Shown here: one piece after another, positions 49,938-57,581 of the stretch | Position numbering within the stretch: position 1 is the stretch's first letter | Layout: the number at the start of each line of letters is the position of its first letter | Made by a program: the position numbers and the translations under genes | Notes under the pieces: model-generated | Seen by the model: the letters and a program-made list of their open reading frames with translations, nothing else | Databases searched by the model: none | What the model was told of the DNA's origin: nothing | Assembly: GCA_910575165.1 (NCBI GenBank) | Contig: CAJTDS010000002.1 | Location: forward strand, 1-64,000 | DNA length: 64,000 nucleotides | Direction of reading: 5' to 3' | Origin: Eggerthellaceae bacterium | Lineage (GTDB): Bacteria; Actinomycetota; Coriobacteriia; Coriobacteriales; Eggerthellaceae

Positions 49938-51326
49938 CTATGAGGTTGCGGCGCCTTCGCCTTCCGCAAGCGGGCGAAGCAGCATGCGCTTGCTGACGGC
50001 ATAGGTGAGCAGGAAGTATACGCCGAACAGCGCGAGCGCGAACCCGATGCAGCCGGCGCACACCAGTCCGTAGGACTGCGAGCCAATCACCAGGGCCAGA
50101 AACCCAATGAGCAAAAGACCGAATACGCAGTGGACCAGCGCAAACGCTGTGGGCGTGACGAAGCAGTAGCCCACGAAGCTGCGCAGCGACCGCTCCATGA
50201 GCCGGCGTTCGCACCCGAGCTGCTCAAGCAGGCGGAACCGCTGCTGACTGTCCGAGGCGGCCGTCATCAGCTGCAAGGCGAGTACCGCCATGGCCGACAC
50301 CAGAAACGTTGCTCCGTAGAAGATGCCGATGAAGCCGACGGGCGCCATGGTGTCGGCCAGGCCCGCGCTGCTGCCCGGCCCGCGCATGCCCACGCTGAAG
50401 GCGAATCCCGCCACCATCATGCAAATGCCCACGGCCGAAAGTACGCAGGTGCATGCCAGAGCGTTCGATCCAGAGGACACGCGCTCCTCGATCTGGCGCA
50501 GGGTGAAGCAGCGAAGCCCCTGCCAGTAGCGGTCGGGATGATTGCGCGCGCGACGCGGCCGACGCTGCGCCTGCAGGCGAAAGACGATGCCCGTGGCGAA
50601 CACAGCGGCGAATCCCAGCGGAATCATGAGCATGATGAACTGCACCGGCTGCAGGATGCACATGCCCCACACCACCGCCAGCAGCACAGCGGCCACGATG
50701 CCTTGCATCACGGGCGGGAACAGCCGGATACGCTGGATCTTCTCGGGGGCGCTGGCGGCGTCCATCAGCGAGATGAGCGTGCGCTTTCCCAGATCGCGGA
50801 CTGAAAGCAGCGTTGCGGCAGCCATGATGGCCGCGAAGCACTCGGCGGTCCACAGGGCGGCGTTCTGGGAAAGGGCGATGCGGAAGGCCCAGGGTGCGTT
50901 GAACACGAAGGCCGTCACGGACCCCATGAGGGGCGACAGCAGCACGCCCGCTCCGATGCCGGCAGCCAGCGACAGGAGCCCTACCAGCACGTTCTCGTAG
51001 CAGAGGATGCGTGCGACTAACCCCGGCTCCATGCCCAGCAGCTGGTAGAGCCCGAATTCGCGGGAGCGGCGGCGCAGGATGAACCGGTTGGCGTACACGA
51101 TGAGGAAAGCGAACACCACTACGGAGAACACCGAGAACGCCTGGGTGATCGACGAGCAGGTTTCGTAGAACCCGCGCTGGTCGTCGGTAAGGTCCAGGGA
51201 GAGCAGGTAGTCGCCCGAGGCGGTGAAGCTGTACAGCAGACATGCGGCAAGGGCCAACGCGAAGAAGTAGACGGAGTAGTCCGAAAGCGAGCGTCTGATG
51301 TTGCCGAATGCGATTTTTACGAACAT
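49938..51326 (-). CDS. FtsX-like ABC permease without a neighbouring ATPase
   Basis: A 462-residue membrane protein with about ten spans. The N-terminal MFVKIAFGNIRRSLSDYSVYF is typical of BceB/YxdM-type permeases, and two FtsX-like cores are seen (about residues 50-160 and 285-450) with RRRSREFGLYQLLGME between spans. BceB-type permeases normally follow a BceA ATPase in the same operon; none is upstream (270 bp without a gene) or downstream. The protein also lacks the large outer domain of BceB. It may use an ATPase encoded elsewhere. ATG 51326 follows GGGAGG. Confidence 0.85.
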   Translation of the reverse strand: MFVKIAFGNIRRSLSDYSVYFFALALAACLLYSFTASGDYLLSLDLTDDQRGFYETCSSITQAFSVFSVVVFAFLIVYANRFILRRRSREFGLYQLLGMEPGLVARILCYENVLVGLLSLAAGIGAGVLLSPLMGSVTAFVFNAPWAFRIALSQNAALWTAECFAAIMAAATLLSVRDLGKRTLISLMDAASAPEKIQRIRLFPPVMQGIVAAVLLAVVWGMCILQPVQFIMLMIPLGFAAVFATGIVFRLQAQRRPRRARNHPDRYWQGLRCFTLRQIEERVSSGSNALACTCVLSAVGICMMVAGFAFSVGMRGPGSSAGLADTMAPVGFIGIFYGATFLVSAMAVLALQLMTAASDSQQRFRLLEQLGCERRLMERSLRSFVGYCFVTPTAFALVHCVFGLLLIGFLALVIGSQSYGLVCAGCIGFALALFGVYFLLTYAVSKRMLLRPLAEGEGAATS

Positions 51327-51584
51327 AGTGCCTCCCTGGGTTTTGCGGATGCTTCGCACTGTACGGCGCTCGGGCGGAGCGTGCCATCGATTGCGCTTAC
51401 CGGCTGCGAACGTTTTCGTAAGGTTGCGGTGGTGGCGGGCGAATCGGCTGGCACACTGGTCGCACATGCGCTAGCACCAGTTTCGGGGGAGAGTGAGGGA
51501 GGCCGGGCTGCGGATAAGGCGCCAGCTCTTGCAGCCGTGCGGTGTGGGCTTTGCGGGACCGGCCGGCGATAGGGCGAGCTGGGA

Positions 51585-51590
51585 TATAAT
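51585..51590 (+). promoter_or_regulatory. -10 box giving a probable leaderless transcript
   Basis: A consensus TATAAT ends six bases before ATG 51597, so transcription should start at the start codon. No Shine-Dalgarno sequence is present. The rest of 51327-51596 holds no gene. Confidence 0.55.
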
Positions 51591-51596
51591 CGGCCC

Positions 51597-51920
51597 ATGG
51601 ACGATTTCGAGAAAAGATGGGCGCGGTTGCGCGACCAGCTGGGAGCCGAGGCCCGGGGCGAGGCGCAGCCGCGACTGTGCTCCCAGCGAACGCTCTTCGG
51701 CATCAAGAGCAGCGTGGAGGCTGCAATCGACCAGGTAGCTGCCGAGCAGGAGGAACGAGCGCAACGCAAGCTTGAGGCCGAACGTCAGCGTCGGCGGGAG
51801 GCGGCGGGCGCGAGGGGAGCCGAGGCCCGGGGCGGCGCGGATGGGCCGGCCGGCACTGCGAATGCAGCCGACGGCACGGTCGATGCGAGCGCCGACGCGG
51901 CCGACGGGGAGGATCTGTAG
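51597..51920 (+). CDS. Charged coiled-coil protein of unknown function
   Basis: A 107-residue soluble protein: a Lys/Arg/Glu-rich helix (about residues 1-65, QVAAEQEERAQRKLEAERQR) followed by a low-complexity Ala/Gly/Asp tail. The family is not recognised. The gene has a -10 box immediately before the ATG and no ribosome site; it ends one base before the VanZ-like gene, whose ribosome site lies within this gene. Confidence 0.6.
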   Translation: MDDFEKRWARLRDQLGAEARGEAQPRLCSQRTLFGIKSSVEAAIDQVAAEQEERAQRKLEAERQRRREAAGARGAEARGGADGPAGTANAADGTVDASADAADGEDL

Positions 51921-51921
51921 C

Positions 51922-52431
51922 ATGGCGCTTTCCCGACGCCGTGCGCTGCGATGGGTCACCGGTGCGGCCGTAATTGTGTGGATGATGGTGATCTTCTCCG
52001 CTTCGGCCCAGACCGGCTCCGACTCCGGCGGCATGAGCCGCACCGTGGCCGACGGGCTGCTGTCGGCGTGGAGCGCCCTGACCGGCTCGTCCTTCGAGGG
52101 TGCTGCCCGGGATGCGGCCATAGAGGCGCTGCAGCTGCCCATTCGCAAAGGCGCCCACATGGCCGAGTACGCGCTGCTGGCCGTGCTGGCCTTCGCTCAT
52201 CTGCTTACCTATCGTCGGTGGGCGCGGATGGAAGTTGCCGCGCTTGGTAAACCTGCAGCTCTGGCCTGGGCTTTCGCTACCCTGTACGCGGCCACCGACG
52301 AGTTCCACCAGCTGTTCGTCCCCGCCCGCGCCGGCATGGTCACCGACGTGCTGGTGGATTCCGCGGGCGCCCTGATCGGCGTGCTTCTGGCCTGGCTCGT
52401 TCTGCGCGTCCTTCGCCGTCGCGCTCGCTAA
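51922..52431 (+). CDS. VanZ-like membrane protein
   Basis: A 169-residue protein with about four spans and the VanZ signatures SASAQTGSDSGG (about 20-31), RKGAHMAEYALLA (about 74-86) and ATDEFHQLFVPARAGMVTDV (about 120-139). VanZ-family proteins alter envelope properties and sensitivity to glycopeptide-like drugs; the mechanism is uncertain. ATG 51922 follows GGGGAGG and is one base after the upstream stop. Confidence 0.9.
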   Translation: MALSRRRALRWVTGAAVIVWMMVIFSASAQTGSDSGGMSRTVADGLLSAWSALTGSSFEGAARDAAIEALQLPIRKGAHMAEYALLAVLAFAHLLTYRRWARMEVAALGKPAALAWAFATLYAATDEFHQLFVPARAGMVTDVLVDSAGALIGVLLAWLVLRVLRRRAR

Positions 52432-52461
52432 CCGCCTGCAGCCTGCGCGATGCCGCAGGCG

Positions 52462-53406
52462 CTAGAGAACCGCATTCTGCTGGTGGCCGCCCAGCCACGC
52501 ATAGAGGTTGTCGAAGACTATTTCGGCGCGCTCTTCCATGGATTCGGCGGTGTAGAAACCGATATGCGGCGTGACCAGGATGTTCGGGCAGTGCAGCAGC
52601 GGGCAGTCGGCGGGTAGCGGCGGCTCTTGGTCGAACACGTCGCAGGCAGCGCCGGCGATGCGTCCTTCGCGCAGGGCCTCGGCCAGGGCATCGGCGTCCA
52701 CCACGGGGCCGCGTGCGGTGTTGATCAGCAGCGCCGTCGGCTTCATGAGCGCCAGCTGCTCGGCTCCTATAAGCCCCTTCGTGTCGGCGGTAAGCGGGCA
52801 GTGCAGCGTGACGATGTCCGAACGCCGCAGCAGCTCGTCTAGCGACACGGACTCGTCGATAGCCGGGTCGCTTACGGGGCGGCGGTTGTGGGCTAGGGTG
52901 CGGCAGCCGAAGGCCTTGGCAAGCTGCGCCACGCGCTTGCCGATGACGCCGGCGCCAACGATGCCCACGGTCTTTCCCGCCAGCAGGTTCGCAGGCAGTC
53001 CCGCCTTCGTGGCGCCTTCGCGGCAGCGCACCTGGGCGGCGTCCACGCTGCGCAGCAGGTCGATCATGAAGCCGATGGTCAGCTCGGCCACGGCCTGGGT
53101 GGCGTAGCCCGACGCGTTGCTGACGGCGATGGACCGCTCGCGGCAGACGTCAAGCGGGATGTGGTCGACGCCGGTGAACGCCACGTCGATGAAGCGCAGG
53201 TTGGGTGCGGCGGCAACCGCTTCGGCAGCCAGGGGCATGTTCGCCAGGATGACGGCCTCGGCGTGGCCGATCTGCCGAGTTTGGACGGTGGGGTCGGCGC
53301 TGCGCTCGCAAACGGCCAGGCTGTGGCCCATCGCGGCCAGCTTCTGCGCATGGCCTTCGATCACGGCGTCAGAAACGCCCAGGCTCTCCAGCAAAACGAT
53401 GTCCAT
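52462..53406 (-). CDS. D-2-hydroxyacid dehydrogenase
   Basis: A 314-residue NAD-dependent dehydrogenase. The Rossmann motif GKTVGIVGAGVIGKRVAQLA (about 138-157), the catalytic Arg in NTARGPVVD (about 229), Glu near 258 (DQEPPLP) and His in TPHIGFYT (about 278) are all present. It reduces 2-keto acids or oxidises D-hydroxy acids; the side-chain specificity is unknown. The active-site His is in the GF context typical of glycerate/hydroxypyruvate-like subfamilies. ATG 53406 follows GAGGAAG. Confidence 0.92.
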   Translation of the reverse strand: MDIVLLESLGVSDAVIEGHAQKLAAMGHSLAVCERSADPTVQTRQIGHAEAVILANMPLAAEAVAAAPNLRFIDVAFTGVDHIPLDVCRERSIAVSNASGYATQAVAELTIGFMIDLLRSVDAAQVRCREGATKAGLPANLLAGKTVGIVGAGVIGKRVAQLAKAFGCRTLAHNRRPVSDPAIDESVSLDELLRRSDIVTLHCPLTADTKGLIGAEQLALMKPTALLINTARGPVVDADALAEALREGRIAGAACDVFDQEPPLPADCPLLHCPNILVTPHIGFYTAESMEERAEIVFDNLYAWLGGHQQNAVL

Positions 53407-53484
53407 ACGCCCATCTTCCTCTCGTTGTCGTACCAGTGCGTTAGTTCGCCTATTGTTCCACAACAGATGCGGCAAGCGATAAAG

Positions 53485-53540
53485 GGTGACAAAGGGTCAC
53501 ACCAAATGCCATAGTTTTTTGCCACGTGGTGTGACCCTTT
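53485..53540. repeat. GGTCACACC hairpin repeat (copy A)
   Basis: aaagggtcacacca (53491-53504) pairs perfectly with 53527-53540 around a 22-base loop containing six T. The block 53485-53520 recurs, inverted and shortened by three bases, at 59585-59617. It is between the dehydrogenase and glycosylase genes (gap 53407-53640, no gene). Confidence 0.75.
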
Positions 53541-53640
53541 GGCATCGGACGGCGGTGCCGACGCTTCACCCGTGTTCGCCCCGCTAGTGCGCATCCTCGT
53601 TACCCGTGTTCGCCCTGCTAGCGCACCGCTTCGCCACTCT

Positions 53641-54300
53641 CTAGGAGCGGCGTTTCTTCGGCGCCGGGTCGGTGAGACCCTCGATGGCACCGTGGGAGAC
53701 CTCCCAGAAGAACAGCGAGGCGGTAGAGCCGTAGGGACGCAGGCGCCGGCGGTACTTCGCGAAGAGCTGCGGCGTGATGGCGCGGTGGCGGTAGACCATG
53801 CGCATGCCCCGCTGGATGGCCAGATCGCCGAAGCTCAGGATGTCCGGCCGCCCCAGGCAGAACAGCAGAATCATCTCCGCCGTCCAGCGGCCGATGCCCT
53901 TGATGGAGCAGAGCGCGTCGATAGCCGCCTCGTCGTCCATGGCGGCCACCGCGTCCAGATCGAAGCACCCGCCGCGCACAGAGGCGGCGAAGTCCTTGAT
54001 GTAGGACGTTTTGCGGAAGGTAAGGCCGCAGCCCTGGACGTCTTCCTCGCTTGCGGCGCAGAGGGTTTCGGGCGTGACAGCGCCGAACCGCTCCACCATG
54101 CGCCGCCAAACAGTCTCTTGAGCTGCGGTGGAGATCTGCTGCCCCACGATGGAGCGCACGACGGACTGGAACAGGTCCTCGTCCATGGCGCGGCGGATGT
54201 GCCCGCGCGCTTCGATGGCGTCGATGGCCGCCGCCAGCTTCGGGTCGGCCGCCCGCAGATGGGCCAGCTCGACTTCGCCGTATTCGAAGTACCGCGTCAT
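53641..54300 (-). CDS. DNA-3-methyladenine glycosylase, AlkA-like
   Basis: A 219-residue HhH-GPD repair glycosylase: SIVGQQISTAAQETVWRRM (about 50-68), the hairpin-helix-hairpin IKGIGRWTAEMILLF (about 133-147) and the catalytic Asp in SFGDLAIQRG (about 156). No Fe-S cysteine loop is present, which separates it from endonuclease III and fits the AlkA/Mag branch that removes alkylated bases. The short N-terminus lacks the TBP-like domain of E. coli AlkA. Confidence 0.92.
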   Translation of the reverse strand: MTRYFEYGEVELAHLRAADPKLAAAIDAIEARGHIRRAMDEDLFQSVVRSIVGQQISTAAQETVWRRMVERFGAVTPETLCAASEEDVQGCGLTFRKTSYIKDFAASVRGGCFDLDAVAAMDDEAAIDALCSIKGIGRWTAEMILLFCLGRPDILSFGDLAIQRGMRMVYRHRAITPQLFAKYRRRLRPYGSTASLFFWEVSHGAIEGLTDPAPKKRRS

Positions 54301-54373
54301 AATCGCCCCCTTGTTGCGGTCATCATAGCAGGTTGCAGGAGCCGCCGGTCGAACGCGCGATCGCGCAGCGCGG

Positions 54374-55159
54374 CTACTCGTCGGTCTCCTTGGCGTTGTC
54401 CAGGAAGGTCCGCAGGGCTTGCATGCGTGCGTCCAGGTTCGCTGCGGTTTCCGCCAGGTCGGCCAGCTCGTTGGCGACGGCCTGGGCCTCGGCTTCGGGC
54501 AGGCTCTTTTTGTAGCGCAGCTGGTGTTCCAACGACGCCCAGAAGTTCATGGAGATGGTACGTAGCTGTACCTCCACCTTTACCAGGCGTTTCTCCCGCT
54601 CAAGGAAGATGGGGATCTCTATAATGAGGTGCAGGCTGCGGTACCCGCTAGGCTTGGGGTTGCTCACGTAGTCGCGCCGCTCCACCAGCCGTACGTCGTC
54701 TTGGGCCAGCAGCGCGTCGGCCAGCGTGAAGATGTCTTCGGGGAAGGTGCAGACCACGCGCACGCCGGCCACGTCGAAGATGTTGCGCTCGATGGATTCC
54801 ACGGACAGAGGGAAGCCCTTGCGCGAGAGTTTCTTCGCCAGGCTGTCGGTGCTCTTCAGGCGCGTCTTGATGGACTCGATGGGGTTGCGGTCGTGCTGCA
54901 GGCCGAATTCCGCATCCAGCACACGGAACTTTGTTTCCGCCTCCATCATGGCGCACTCGTAGTAAGTCATGAGCCGGCGGTAGGGGGCGACGTTACGCTG
55001 GATTGCGGCAGTGAGTTCGTCGCTAGCAGCCAGGCGCGTCACCACCTGGGTGGCCACATCCTCGCGACGGCGCTGCAGCTGGCCGAGGAAGTCGCTGCCG
55101 CTGCTGGATGCAGGGTGGTTGCTGCCCTCTTCGGGGGAGAGGGATGGAAAGAGGTTCAT
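54374..55159 (-). CDS. Small alarmone synthetase (RelA/SpoT domain)
   Basis: A 261-residue single-domain (p)ppGpp synthetase. The synthetase core runs about residues 60-220: RNPIESIKTRLKSTDSLAKK, DVAGVRVVCTF, RDYVSNPKPSGYRSLHLII and VEVQLRTISMNFWASLEHQL. These contain the ATP- and GTP-binding motifs and catalytic Glu. There is no hydrolase or TGS domain, so it belongs with RelP/RelQ-type small synthetases. The N-terminal 40 residues and the last helix are charged. Confidence 0.92.
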   Translation of the reverse strand: MNLFPSLSPEEGSNHPASSSGSDFLGQLQRRREDVATQVVTRLAASDELTAAIQRNVAPYRRLMTYYECAMMEAETKFRVLDAEFGLQHDRNPIESIKTRLKSTDSLAKKLSRKGFPLSVESIERNIFDVAGVRVVCTFPEDIFTLADALLAQDDVRLVERRDYVSNPKPSGYRSLHLIIEIPIFLEREKRLVKVEVQLRTISMNFWASLEHQLRYKKSLPEAEAQAVANELADLAETAANLDARMQALRTFLDNAKETDE

Positions 55160-55330
55160 GGCGGCTCCTCAAATGTTCGGCTCGTCCCATTGTGCCAAAC
55201 GCCCGAAGGGCGGCGACGGACGACGGCGCGGTTCCGTACGAACAGCAGAATAGTGCCAAGGGCTGCAAAGGGCTACAAGGGGCCACCCCCCCGGTGCCCC
55301 TTGCCTCGCCGTATTGGGAGCCTCGATTTT

Positions 55331-55459
55331 TGGCTGGTTTCTCCGCTTTTGCATCAGCGATGGCTGAAAACTCCGGTTTTGCATGGCCGATTGGCTGATA
55401 TCTCCGCTTTTGCATAGGAAAGGGCCGCCCCTCTCATGCAAAACCGGAGATATCAGCCA
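55331..55459. repeat. Array of four 23-bp repeats (copy B)
   Basis: Units at 55331-55353, 55361-55383 and 55392-55414 (minus) and 55437-55459 (plus) match the units of the array at 117-243; spacing is again 30-31 bp. The layout is the mirror image of copy A. Confidence 0.8.
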
Positions 55460-55554
55460 AAAAGTCGTCGATAGGACTCCCCGCCCTCATAGAAAAACTC
55501 GCCTCTTTGCGAAAAAACGAATAGAAGTCGACAAGAGGGATGGCGAGCGGCAGG

Positions 55555-55740
55555 GAAGAGGCGGTAGGGGAGCCATCCGGTGGCTACGCGTGGCTTGCGT
55601 CGATGGCGTAGCCGGTGAAGAGGCGGTAGGGGAGCCATCCGGTGGCTACGCGTGGCTGGCGTCGATGGCGTAGCCGGTGAAGAGGCGGTAGGGGAGCCAT
55701 CCGGTGGCTACGCGTGGCTGGCGTCGATGACGTAGCCGGC
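55555..55740. repeat. 62-bp tandem repeat, three copies
   Basis: Three near-identical units (55555-55616, 55617-55678, 55679-55740) with one to three differences each. Each unit holds ggctacgc and its inverse gcgtagcc, so each could form a hairpin. It lies in the 653-bp gap 55160-55814 with no gene. Confidence 0.95.
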
Positions 55741-55814
55741 GAAAGGGGGGCGGGTTGAAGGGGGGCGGGAGGCAGCAATTCGACGCCGCTCACGGCTGAT
55801 GAGCGTGCCGGATG

Positions 55815-57263
55815 CTAGCAATAACGATTCATCAGATTCGAAAATTCCTGGCGGCTGTGAACGCCTGCTTTCTTGTACATGTTTCGCAGGTGCGTGTAGA
55901 GCGTTGCCTTGGAAATGAAAAGCTCTTGGGATATGGCGGCATTGTCTTTCCCTTGGAGCACGCGAATTGCGATTTCCTTTTCGCGCTCGGTCAGCTTGAT
56001 CTCGGCGGCCATTCGCTCCACGCACAGGCGGCATGCGCCCTCGTCGGCTCTATCGAGTAGGGCCCTCTGGTCTTGAACCACCTCGCGAACCTTCTGCTCG
56101 TTCAGCAGGAACAGAGACGTGAGGATGGAAACAATGCAGATGGAGGCAATGATGAAGAGGCTGTCGACGCTGAAAAGTGCGGCAAGGGCTCTCAGCCCCT
56201 CCGCAGCAAGCGTGCACAAGGAAAGGATGGCCGACCCTAGAGAGAACGCGGCCAGCGGGGGAACGGTCGTTTTCGCGGCGGCGATGCACCATATTTCCCA
56301 GGCGAAAATGATGAAGAAGGTCCACCCGAATCCAATCGCCACCACCTCGTAGGGTTGCTGATCGGCCTCGATGGCGAACACGAGAAACGTACATATCACG
56401 ATGACGGGAAGCATAAGCCTGAAGACGAAGGTGAGGTCCACGTTGCGCGGCAGGAACGCCGCAATGCCGGCGATGCACAGCGAGACCGCCAGGCCCACAT
56501 AGAGCGTGAGGAACTCGTCGGGCGCTCCGGTTTTGCCTTCGGACAGGCCGTTGGTCAGGAGCAGGGCTGCGCCGAATATCCCTACGCCTAGAAACACTCT
56601 GTAGGGGACGGTGCGACTGCGCCCCTGCAGCCCATCAGCCGTGCTTTCGTCGCAAGCGCCTGCGCGCTTCACCACGGCAAACCAGACGCCTGCCGACAAG
56701 GCCGGAAGCAGCAGTTGCGCGGCTTCGACCACGAAAGGCGGCGTGGCGACGAAGATCAGCGTCCCGACGTAGGAGAACGCATACGAGCCGGCGATGACCA
56801 GCAGAGAGGCGCGAATGCCTACCGAGCACAGCTGCTCTCCCCAAAGCACGGCGATGCACGCGGCGCTGGCGAACATAACGCGGCCGGCTATCGAGAGAGG
56901 AAACGCCTGCGCCCCGAGTAGCGGGGCGAGCAGAAACAGCCCAACGCCGAGGCAGAGAATTGCGGTTGAGGCAACCATGAGCGCTTTTCGGTTGATGCGG
57001 TTCGTTCTCAACACAACGATGCTGAGGACGATGAGCACTGCGGCATAGACGACGTCTTCCCCAAACGCTGCGGACCGCTCCGCTGCCAGTAGCATGCTTT
57101 GGGCAGGTATGAACAGTGTGGGCGAGCCGCCTATCAAGCTCCATGTTCGCAGTAGTCCGAACCCCAGAATAACGAGAGCGGCAAGAGGGGCATCTGCAGG
57201 CGAGAGCACGGCGGGTCTCGCCCATGGCTCCCTCCCCTTGCGAGCTGAGCTCTTGAGAGACAT
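55815..57263 (-). CDS. Membrane LuxR regulator of the flavin reductase
   Basis: A 482-residue protein with about 12 hydrophobic segments (residues 28-395) and a C-terminal LuxR helix-turn-helix (LTEREKEIAIRVLQGKDNAA; KATLYTHLRNMYKKAGVHSR, about 420-475). It has the same architecture as the protein at 34654-36288. It is divergent from the reductase gene at 57582 and probably its regulator. ATG 57263 is preceded by a run of nine G (on the mRNA strand) 11 bases upstream, which may act as or near the ribosome site. Confidence 0.9.
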   Translation of the reverse strand: MSLKSSARKGREPWARPAVLSPADAPLAALVILGFGLLRTWSLIGGSPTLFIPAQSMLLAAERSAAFGEDVVYAAVLIVLSIVVLRTNRINRKALMVASTAILCLGVGLFLLAPLLGAQAFPLSIAGRVMFASAACIAVLWGEQLCSVGIRASLLVIAGSYAFSYVGTLIFVATPPFVVEAAQLLLPALSAGVWFAVVKRAGACDESTADGLQGRSRTVPYRVFLGVGIFGAALLLTNGLSEGKTGAPDEFLTLYVGLAVSLCIAGIAAFLPRNVDLTFVFRLMLPVIVICTFLVFAIEADQQPYEVVAIGFGWTFFIIFAWEIWCIAAAKTTVPPLAAFSLGSAILSLCTLAAEGLRALAALFSVDSLFIIASICIVSILTSLFLLNEQKVREVVQDQRALLDRADEGACRLCVERMAAEIKLTEREKEIAIRVLQGKDNAAISQELFISKATLYTHLRNMYKKAGVHSRQEFSNLMNRYC

Positions 57264-57273
57264 ACTGGCGTCA

Positions 57274-57282
57274 CCCCCCCCC
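57274..57282 (-). repeat. G9 homopolymer tract in the LuxR leader
   Basis: Nine consecutive C on the plus strand read as G9 in the mRNA, 11-19 bases before the LuxR start codon. Length change by slippage would alter the spacing of the ribosome site or promoter. Confidence 0.7.
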
Positions 57283-57581
57283 TATGCGTTGGTTGATTCC
57301 TTCCTTGTCGCTATTATGGCACAACCGCGCTTCCCTCGTTTCGCGCCGTTTCAAGGCCTTCGTCATCATGCCTGCTCACATGATCTATACCTAAGAAATA
57401 CCAAACCCTATGACGCTGCTTACCCATTATTTCCGCAACCATGGGCCCTTGGGCGGTGGTTGCCTCCCGATAGACTCCTTCTAGGTCGAAGCGGCCGTGT
57501 GCGAATGAGCGAGGAAGGTCGTTCGGCCAGCTGTTGGGAGTCTGCGAAGGGCAGGCGAGCGAAAGGAAAGGAAGGGTTGAT

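Noticed and set aside
55555-55740. CRISPR array
   Set aside because: The units are 62-bp head-to-tail repeats with no variable spacers, and no cas genes are present.
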